DNA from: Proteobacteria bacterium UBA664
GTDB lineage: Bacteria > Pseudomonadota > Gammaproteobacteria > UBA7966
DNA: 11,854 bases
Direction of reading: 5' to 3'
Assembly: GCA_002299125.1 (NCBI GenBank)
Contig: DBNU01000074.1
Location: forward strand, 1 to 11,854
Positions 6,552 through 11,854 of this stretch are shown piece after piece; the stretch's first letter is position 1, and each line of letters opens with the position of its first letter. The notes under the pieces were generated by a model. It searched no databases, had not been told where the DNA came from, and saw only the letters and a list, made by a program, of their open reading frames with translations. The position numbers and the translations under genes were made by a program.

Positions 6552-6579
6552 CCCACGTCTCTGTCTGCCTCGACGTGGG
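6552..6579 (-). terminator. 8 bp inverted repeat between the MerR-type gene and tRNA-Pro
   Basis: CCCACGTC (6552-6559) and GACGTGGG (6572-6579) form a perfect stem with a 12-base loop. It is about 100 bp past the MerR-type stop and 50 bp upstream of the tRNA. A smaller hairpin (GGCAG CCG CTGCC, 6666-6678) follows the stop directly. Neither has a proper T-run. Candidate end of the pheST-ihfA-merR transcript or an operator near the tRNA promoter. No clear -35/-10 pair was found. Confidence 0.4.
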
Positions 6580-6681
6580 CGGCGAAGTATGCAGAATGCG
6601 GGGGCGCGGTGGAAGCGCCATACGCCGATCTGCCGCGACACCTCACTGCCTCGATCGGCTCTGCGGGCAGCCGCTGCCACC

Positions 6682-7038
6682 TCAGCGGCGAAGGATGTCC
6701 AGGATTTCCTCGAGCTCCACGCGCAGTTGCCGAACGACCTGCTGCGTCATGGCGCTGTCAGCCTTGGCCTCGTCGCCCGAAAGGCGCTGGCGCGCACCAC
6801 TGATGGTGAAGCCATGCTCGTAGAGCAGGCTTCTGATCTGCCGGATGAGGATGACATCCTGCCGCTGATAGTAGCGCCGATTGCCGCGTCGCTTGACCGG
6901 TTTGAGCTGCGGGAACTCCTGCTCCCAGTAGCGCAGGACGTGCGGCTTCACGGCACACAGATCGCTGACCTCACCGATGGTGAAGTAGCGCTTGCCGGGA
7001 ATAACGGGCAGTTCGCTATTGTTCGACGCTTCCAGCAT
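6682..7038 (-). CDS. MerR-type transcriptional regulator found downstream of ihfA
   Basis: 118 residues. The winged helix-turn-helix spans about 18-62: YFTIGEVSDLCAVKPHVLRY then WEQEFPQLKP and RRGNRRYY, with the conserved VLRYWE and R-x-Y-x2-(D) of MerR DNA-binding domains. A helix (about 66-76) and a short coiled tail (98-116, VVRQLRVELEEILDIL) would dimerise. There is no cysteine metal site or effector domain, so the signal it senses, if any, is unknown. A gene of this kind follows ihfA in many gammaproteobacteria. Its first 23 bases overlap the end of ihfA, implying translational coupling; GAGG stands very close to the ATG. Confidence 0.9.
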   Translation of the reverse strand: MLEASNNSELPVIPGKRYFTIGEVSDLCAVKPHVLRYWEQEFPQLKPVKRRGNRRYYQRQDVILIRQIRSLLYEHGFTISGARQRLSGDEAKADSAMTQQVVRQLRVELEEILDILRR

Positions 7039-7318
7039 ATGCCTCGACCCTGGCCTTCAGTTTGTGTCCCGGGCGAAAGGTAACCACGCGTCGGGCGCTG
7101 ATGGGGATCTCTTCGCCCGTCTTGGGATTCCTGCCCGGGCGCTGATTCTTGTCCCGTAGATCGAAGTTGCCGAAACCCGAGAGCTTCACCTGGCGGCCTT
7201 GCTCCAGGGCGCCCCGGATCTCCTCGAAGAAGAGTTCGACCAGCTCCTTGGCTTCGCGCTTGTTGAGGCCGAGCTCCTCGAAGAGTCGGTCGGCCATGTC
7301 GGCCTTGGTCAGTGCCAT
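7016..7318 (-). CDS. ihfA: Integration host factor, alpha subunit
   Basis: 100 residues (E. coli 99). Pairs with IHF beta to bind and sharply bend DNA at specific sites in recombination, replication and transcription. It starts MALTKADMADRLFEELGLNK. GFGNFDLRDKNQRPGRNPKT (48-67) is the signature beta-arm, with P65 as the proline that wedges into the DNA. VVTFRPGHKLKARV follows (78-91). Its ribosome site AGGGGG lies inside the last codons of pheT; only 3 bases separate the two genes, so they are one operon. IhfA often represses its own operon in E. coli; no clear IHF site was searched for here. Confidence 0.97.
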   Translation of the reverse strand: MALTKADMADRLFEELGLNKREAKELVELFFEEIRGALEQGRQVKLSGFGNFDLRDKNQRPGRNPKTGEEIPISARRVVTFRPGHKLKARVEAYAGSVEQ

Positions 7319-7321
7319 GAA

Positions 7322-9727
7322 CTACCCCCTGACGCTGGCGCCCGCCCGCGCGGACAATTCCGCCGCGACCCGCGCCACGGCGATATCGACATCCTCATCA
7401 GCTAGGGTGCTGGAGGAGCCTTGGAAGATCAAGCTCAAAGCGATGCTTTTTCGCCCGCTTTCGATACCTTCCCCAGTGTAGACATCGAAGATCTTCACCT
7501 CCCGCAGATGCTCGCCCCCCACCTCCCGGGCGATCTCGAGCAGCCGGTTGGCGGGGGTCGAGGCAGCGAGCAGGAGCGCGAGGTCACGCCGCGAGGCCGG
7601 GAATCGCGATACCGGCGCAAAGCGCGGCAATCGGTTGGGCACCAGTGCCGATAGCGCCACCGAGGCCAACAGCGCTGACATCGGCAGATCGAATTCGGCC
7701 TCGAGCCTCGGGTGCAGGCGTCCGATCCAGCCAACGGCGCGATCGCCACGCAGCAGTCGGGCCGATTGCCCGGGATGCAGCGCCGGATGTGGGGCCCGGT
7801 CGAGTCTCAAGGGACACTCGGCGTGCTCGAAGGGGTAGCCGATGAGGGCCTCGAGATCGGCCTTCAGATCGAAGAAGTCCACTTCGCGCAGGGGTAGTCC
7901 CCACTGCTCGGGCGCGTGGGATCCGGCCACCAGCAGTGCCAGTTCAGGCTCTTCACGATAGCCGCCCACTACCCCTTCACCCGGCGCGAACACGTGCCCG
8001 GTCTCGAACAGTCGCAAGCGCCGCTGCTGGCGGTTGAGGTTCGTTTGCAGATTGCGCAGCAGGCCGGGCCACAGGCTGGTGCGCATGACGTCGAGGTCCG
8101 CCGCAATGGGATTGCGCACGGCGACCATCTCATAATCTGGATTGAGTTTCTGCTGCAACCTGCCGTCTGTGAAGGCGAAATTTATCGATTCATGATAACC
8201 ACGATGAACCAGGTGTTGCTGGATGGCGGGGAGCCGGCGAGTCTCCTCGGGTACCGGGAGCATGGCCAGCATGGCTGTCGGAGGGCGTTCGGGCAGGTTG
8301 TCGTAACCGTGCAGGCGGGCCACCTCTTCGATGAAGTCCGCCTCGATTGCGAGGTCGAAGCGGTAACTGGGCGGCAGCACGACAAAGCCGCCCTCGCCGT
8401 CAGCCTCCACCCGACTCCCCGTCGCTTCGAGATGTTGGGCCACGACCGGCCCGGGCAAGTGTGCCCCCAGCACCCGGGCGATACGCGCCTCGCGTACCCT
8501 CACCGGGCAGGGCTGCGGCAGATGCGCCTCGCTCCGGGCCTCGACGATCGGGCCCGCCTCGCCGCCACAGAGCGAGAGCACCAGACGGGTGAGGGTCTCC
8601 ATGGCGTCGCGCACCGCCGCCGGGTCGACCCCACGTTCGAAACGATGCGAGGCATCGGTATGCAGGCCGTAGCGACGTGCCCGCCCGGCGATGGTCGACG
8701 GCTCAAAGAAGGCCGCCTCGAGCAGAATGTCACAAGTCGATGCTGTAACGGAGGATTTTTTCCCACCCATCACGCCAGCCAGGGCCAGGGGGCCGGCCTC
8801 GTCGGCAATCAGCAAGGTGTGGTCGTCGAGTGTCGGATGCTGGCCATCCAGCAGTTCGATCCGCTCGTCAGGCCGGGACCAGCGGACCGAGATCCCTCCC
8901 GACAGACAGGCAAGGTCGTAGGCGTGGGTCGGCTGGCCATACTCCAGCAGCACGTGGTTGGTCGCATCGACCACCGGGTGGATCGCGCGCAGACCGGCAC
9001 GCCGCAGGCGCTCGGCGAGCCAAAGCGGGGAGCGCGCCGCCGCATCGATACCGCGGATGACTCTCAGACAGAAGTGCGGCGCAGCCTCCGGGGCACACAC
9101 CTCGAGGCCAATGCGGGTATCGATATGGGGGGTAACCGGATCTCCGGGCAGCTTCCCTCCCCCGCAGGCGCCCGGCCCATAGACAGCGCGTGTCTCCCGA
9201 GCTACACCGCGCACCGAGAGACAATCGGCTCGATTGGGGGTCAGCTCGAGTTCACAGACCTGATCATCCAGACCCAGCAGGGTGACGAGGTCCTGCCCCA
9301 GGGGGGTGTTCTCAGGCAGTTCGAGCAGGCCGTCGCCACCCTCGCCGAGGCCGAGTTCGTCGGCCCCGCACAGCATGCCCGCGGATGGCACGCCGCGCAG
9401 GGAGGTGGCGTCGATCTTCCGGCCTTCCGGCAGAGTGGCACCCGGACGCGCCAAGGCCACCACGAGGCCCGGGCGGGCGTTGGGTGCACCACAGACCACC
9501 TGCTGGTCTTCGCCCACCCCACAATCGACCCGGCAGATCTTCAGTCGCTCGGCATCCGGATGCCTTAGGGTCTCGAGGATGCGTGCCGTGACGACCCCGG
9601 ACACCCCAAGATTCACCGGCAGCGGGCCATTCACCTCGAGGCCCGCAGCGGTCATCCGACGCGCCCAGTCCTGGAAGCTGCCGGGAAAATCACACCAGAC
9701 GCGGAGCCAGCTCTCGGAGATCTTCAT
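7322..9727 (-). CDS. pheT: Phenylalanine-tRNA ligase, beta subunit
   Basis: 801 residues (E. coli 795). With PheS it forms the alpha2-beta2 enzyme charging tRNA-Phe; the beta subunit carries tRNA-binding and editing parts. It opens MKISESWLRVWC. The OB-fold tRNA-binding domain covers about 40-150 (HPDAERLKICRVD, VVCGAPNARPG, LRGVPSAGMLC). ELTPNRADCLSVRGVARE follows, then B3/B4 editing, B5 (about 400-475), and a C-terminal FDX-ACB domain over the last 95 residues (FPASRRDLALLL). All domains are in order and full length. AAGG lies about 7 bases before the start. The 106 bp between pheS and pheT is longer than usual, with no feature seen in it. Confidence 0.98.
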   Translation of the reverse strand: MKISESWLRVWCDFPGSFQDWARRMTAAGLEVNGPLPVNLGVSGVVTARILETLRHPDAERLKICRVDCGVGEDQQVVCGAPNARPGLVVALARPGATLPEGRKIDATSLRGVPSAGMLCGADELGLGEGGDGLLELPENTPLGQDLVTLLGLDDQVCELELTPNRADCLSVRGVARETRAVYGPGACGGGKLPGDPVTPHIDTRIGLEVCAPEAAPHFCLRVIRGIDAAARSPLWLAERLRRAGLRAIHPVVDATNHVLLEYGQPTHAYDLACLSGGISVRWSRPDERIELLDGQHPTLDDHTLLIADEAGPLALAGVMGGKKSSVTASTCDILLEAAFFEPSTIAGRARRYGLHTDASHRFERGVDPAAVRDAMETLTRLVLSLCGGEAGPIVEARSEAHLPQPCPVRVREARIARVLGAHLPGPVVAQHLEATGSRVEADGEGGFVVLPPSYRFDLAIEADFIEEVARLHGYDNLPERPPTAMLAMLPVPEETRRLPAIQQHLVHRGYHESINFAFTDGRLQQKLNPDYEMVAVRNPIAADLDVMRTSLWPGLLRNLQTNLNRQQRRLRLFETGHVFAPGEGVVGGYREEPELALLVAGSHAPEQWGLPLREVDFFDLKADLEALIGYPFEHAECPLRLDRAPHPALHPGQSARLLRGDRAVGWIGRLHPRLEAEFDLPMSALLASVALSALVPNRLPRFAPVSRFPASRRDLALLLAASTPANRLLEIAREVGGEHLREVKIFDVYTGEGIESGRKSIALSLIFQGSSSTLADEDVDIAVARVAAELSARAGASVRG

Positions 9728-9833
9728 GCCTGTGCCTTTCCCCCGGTTCAGCCTCGACCATCACGCCCGTGAGCCGGTTGCGACTCCGTATTCCTGCGCC
9801 TACCCGCGCCCCGAACCGATTGTTCAAGCCCTC

Positions 9834-10874
9834 TCAGGCGAACTGGGCAAGGAAACGGGCGTCGTTCTCAAAGAACAGGCGGAGGTCATTCACTTCGTAG
9901 CGCAGCATCGCCAACCGCTCCACACCGAGCCCAAAGGCGCAGCCCACCCACTTCTCCGCGTCCACTCCCACCTGCGCAAAGACCTGCGGATGCACCATTC
10001 CGCAGCCCAGGACTTCGAGCCAGCCAGTCTGCTTGCAAACACGGCAGCCCCGTCCCGAGCACAGGACGCAGCCGATATCGACCTCGGCCGAAGGCTCAGT
10101 GAAGGGGAAGTAGGAGGGACGCAGCCGGACCGGCAGATCATCGCGTTCGAAGAACCGGCGCAGGAAGTCGGAGAGCAAGCCCCTCAGCGCGGCGAAGGTC
10201 ACGTCTTCATCCACCCATAGCCCTTCGACCTGGTGAAACATGGGGCTATGCGTGACATCGTAATCGCAGCGGTAGACCCGCCCCGGGGCGATGAGACGCA
10301 GCGGTGGGGGCTCGGTCAGCATGACCCGCACTTGCACCGGTGAAGTGTGCGTGCGCAGCAGGTGGGTCGCATCCACGTAGAAGGTGTCGTGCATCGCTCG
10401 CGCTGGATGATGCGCAGGGATGTTGAGTGCCTCGAAATTGTGGAAGTCGGTCTCGATCTCGGGCCCCTCCGCCACCGCAAAGCCAAGGCTCCGGAACAGC
10501 AGCTCGATGCGCTCGAGCGTGAGCGACACAGGATGACGCGCGCCGGGCGGCTGGCTTCTTCCAGGCAGGCTGATGTCCACTTCTTCGGCAGCGATGCGCG
10601 CGACCAGTGCTGCCTGTTCGAGCACGAGACCACGCTCTGCAATTGCATCCTCCAGGCGCGCCTTGAGGGCATTCACCGCCTGGCCGCGTAAGCGCTTCTC
10701 GTCGCCTGCGAGTGTGCCCAGGGCCTTGAGTTGCGCGGTGAGCAGACCCTTGCGGCCGAGCCAATGCACGCGCGTCGCGTCAAGCGCTGCGAGAGAATCG
10801 GCCGCAGCGACCGCAGCAAGGGCCGCTTCGGCCAGGCCTTCGAGATCGTCCATAGGAAACGGATCGGGGCTCAT
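9834..10874 (-). CDS. pheS: Phenylalanine-tRNA ligase, alpha subunit
   Basis: 346 residues (E. coli 327). Catalytic class II synthetase subunit. An N-terminal coiled coil (about 10-95) binds tRNA. Motifs: ISLPGR (101-106), HTSPVQVR (176-183), GRVYRCDYDVTHSPMFHQVEG (198-218), PFTEPSAEV (257-265), and motif 3 GLGVERLAML (315-324). Between them C269-x2-C272 and C277-x2-C280 form a knuckle often present in PheS of this lineage. Start choice is open: the ATG at 10874 and the in-frame ATG at 10853 (MDDLEGLAEAAL, nearer the E. coli length) both lack a clear ribosome site. Confidence 0.97.
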   Translation of the reverse strand: MSPDPFPMDDLEGLAEAALAAVAAADSLAALDATRVHWLGRKGLLTAQLKALGTLAGDEKRLRGQAVNALKARLEDAIAERGLVLEQAALVARIAAEEVDISLPGRSQPPGARHPVSLTLERIELLFRSLGFAVAEGPEIETDFHNFEALNIPAHHPARAMHDTFYVDATHLLRTHTSPVQVRVMLTEPPPLRLIAPGRVYRCDYDVTHSPMFHQVEGLWVDEDVTFAALRGLLSDFLRRFFERDDLPVRLRPSYFPFTEPSAEVDIGCVLCSGRGCRVCKQTGWLEVLGCGMVHPQVFAQVGVDAEKWVGCAFGLGVERLAMLRYEVNDLRLFFENDARFLAQFA

Positions 10875-11138
10875 TCAGCGGAGGTTGGAGGTGCGACGAG
10901 CGGCCAACAGCGAAAGCCCGTGCGGAAGTGGCCTACCGCGACTGGCGGCACGCCTGTTTGCGCTTGCACCGCTGGCCCTCGACCCTTGCGTTCCCGCCTG
11001 CACGGCAACCGCCCCCCCTCGGATTCGGAGGGCGCACCGGCCAGCCATCCGGAAGACCCTCGTCAGCAGCCGGCCGACAGCCACGCTGGGCCGCCAGACC
11101 CGCCGCCGCTCCGGCCGCAATGTCGCCGCTGTCTGGGT
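10875..11138. other. rplT-pheS spacer without recognisable gene
   Basis: 264 bp between two minus-strand genes. In enteric bacteria this position holds the pheM leader peptide and a transcription attenuator. Here I see no Phe-rich short frame and no terminator with T-run. An 81-codon frame beginning TTG at 11120 ends right at the pheS start but is Arg/Ala-rich and resembles nothing. One imperfect stem (CGCCCTC against GAGGG...GGCG, about 11018-11036) is present. A pheS promoter may lie here but none was convincing. Confidence 0.5.
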
Positions 11139-11501
11139 TCAGGCCGCCGCGAGTGCGGCCCGGGACTGCTCCGCCAGTCGCCCGAAGGCGATGGGATCAC
11201 GCACGGCGATATCGGCCAGTACCTTGCGGTCGATCTCGATGGCCGCCTTGTTCAGGCCATCGATGAAGCGACTGTAGGACAACCCGACCTGCCGCGCGGC
11301 GGCATTGATGCGGGCAATCCACAGGGCGCGGAATTCGCGCTTGCGTGCCTTGCGGTCACGGTAGGCGTACTGACCTGCCTTGGTGACCGACTGTACGGCC
11401 ACTCGGAAGACATTCTTGCGGCGACCCTGGTGGCCCTTGGCGAGCGCGAGGACCTTCTTGTGGCGGGCGCGCGCGGTGACTCCGCGCTTGACACGTGGCA
11501 T
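11139..11501 (-). CDS. rplT: 50S ribosomal protein L20
   Basis: 120 residues (E. coli 118). MPRVKRGVTARARHKKVLAL is the standard opening: the basic N-terminal tail that threads into 23S rRNA and is needed early in 50S assembly. It continues AKGHQGRRKNVFRVA, AYRDRKARKREFRALWIARI and LSYSRFIDGLNKA. In E. coli L20 also represses rpmI-rplT translation by binding the leader. GGAG lies 9 bases before the start; 27 bp separate it from rpmI. Confidence 0.99.
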   Translation of the reverse strand: MPRVKRGVTARARHKKVLALAKGHQGRRKNVFRVAVQSVTKAGQYAYRDRKARKREFRALWIARINAAARQVGLSYSRFIDGLNKAAIEIDRKVLADIAVRDPIAFGRLAEQSRAALAAA

Positions 11502-11528
11502 GGGGGCGTACTCCGGTCGACTTGAGGC

Positions 11529-11726
11529 TTAGAGATAGGGAAGTTGGCGTGCGATCGAACGCTGATCGACATCGGCAACCATGGTCTTCCCGCTCAGGTG
11601 GTGCTTGCGCTTGGCGGACTTGTGGGTCAGCAGATGGCGCTTGTTGGCAGAGCCGCGCTTGAAGCGACCGCTGGCGGTGATCTTGAAGCGCTTGCGGGCG
11701 CCGCTGTTGGACTTGATCTTGGGCAT
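11529..11726 (-). CDS. rpmI: 50S ribosomal protein L35
   Basis: 65 residues, the same length as in E. coli. MPKIKSNSGARKRFKITASG, then KRHLLTHKSAKRKHHLSG and a C-terminal LPYL, very basic as the family is. The frame is open further upstream to 11852, but the start MPKIK is universal in the family and has GGAGAAGG just before it. First gene of the rpmI-rplT-pheST group in view. Confidence 0.98.
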   Translation of the reverse strand: MPKIKSNSGARKRFKITASGRFKRGSANKRHLLTHKSAKRKHHLSGKTMVADVDQRSIARQLPYL

Positions 11727-11835
11727 GAGCCTTCTCCCGGGGCGGAAACAAAAAAACAGGACCCTGCGGCCAGCCCCGCCCAGGATATCCCGTAGGGATT
11801 GGAGCGGAGCCGGCGAGTCAGCTGTGCTCCCGCTG
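11727..11835 (-). promoter_or_regulatory. rpmI leader with possible hairpin/T-tract control element
   Basis: On the minus strand, GGGCGGGGC (about 11771-11779) can pair with CCGCCCC (about 11739-11745), which directly precedes the ribosome site GGGAGAAGG. Between them is a T7 tract (11750-11756) preceded by an imperfect hairpin (CCTG...CGG/CCG CAGG). The layout would suit either attenuation at the T-run or masking of the ribosome site. E. coli uses L20 binding at the same place. Function here is inference. Upstream, a frame reading VEQLR-stop at the window edge might be the end of infC, but it is too short to call. Confidence 0.35.
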
Positions 11836-11854
11836 CTACCGCAATTGTTCAACG

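Noticed and set aside
7916..9568. 550-codon open frame on the plus strand opposite pheT
   Set aside because: Shadow of pheT, with no domain and no ribosome site.
10875..11120. 81-codon frame filling the rplT-pheS spacer
   Set aside because: TTG start, Arg/Ala-rich, no ribosome site and no resemblance to known leader peptides.
11836..11853. Possible last codons of infC (VEQLR-stop) at the right window edge
   Set aside because: infC normally precedes rpmI, but five codons cannot be assigned.

Overview
This 11.9 kb window reads as chromosome of a high-GC gammaproteobacterium. The evidence is the gene order rpmI-rplT-pheS-pheT-ihfA-merR-tRNA-Pro on the minus strand, which is the arrangement known from Pseudomonas and relatives. 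A C-terminal VPxPxxxWL...RR sorting tail on one protein fits environmental gammaproteobacteria that carry an exosortase (PEP-CTERM/VPLPA-CTERM) system. No sequence here fixes a genus.

Right part (about 6400-11854, minus strand) is core. It encodes ribosomal proteins L35 and L20, both subunits of phenylalanyl-tRNA synthetase, the IHF alpha subunit, a short MerR-type regulator and a complete tRNA-Pro(GGG). The tRNA is followed, with no visible terminator, by a small lipoprotein with SEL1 repeats. The rpmI leader holds a hairpin/T-tract region that may be regulatory. The 264 bp rplT-pheS spacer has no recognisable PheM-type leader peptide.

Middle part (2940-5724) has an SDR-family oxidoreductase (plus strand) convergent with glmS (minus strand), the glutamine-dependent glucosamine-6-phosphate synthase. 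The 148 bp between them carries two different repeat-type hairpins that could end transcription from both sides.

Left part (1-2664, minus strand) is accessory. It holds a secreted DUF642-like protein with an exosortase-type tail, an uncharacterised 367-residue protein, and the N-terminal half of a GT4-type glycosyltransferase cut by the window edge. The 367-residue protein joins an HExxH metalloprotease-like domain to two cysteine clusters, the second of the YkgJ CxxCxxCC type. It is the best candidate here for undescribed biochemistry.

Two smaller observations stand out. A palindromic repeat (core GTCATCCCC...GGGGATGAC or its GGATCC variant) occurs twice in opposite orientation, in the two accessory-side intergenic gaps. 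A partial tRNA-Pro-like sequence lies just upstream of the SDR gene, in the same orientation as the intact tRNA-Pro 3.5 kb away. No CRISPR array, transposase, integrase or toxin-antitoxin pair was seen.
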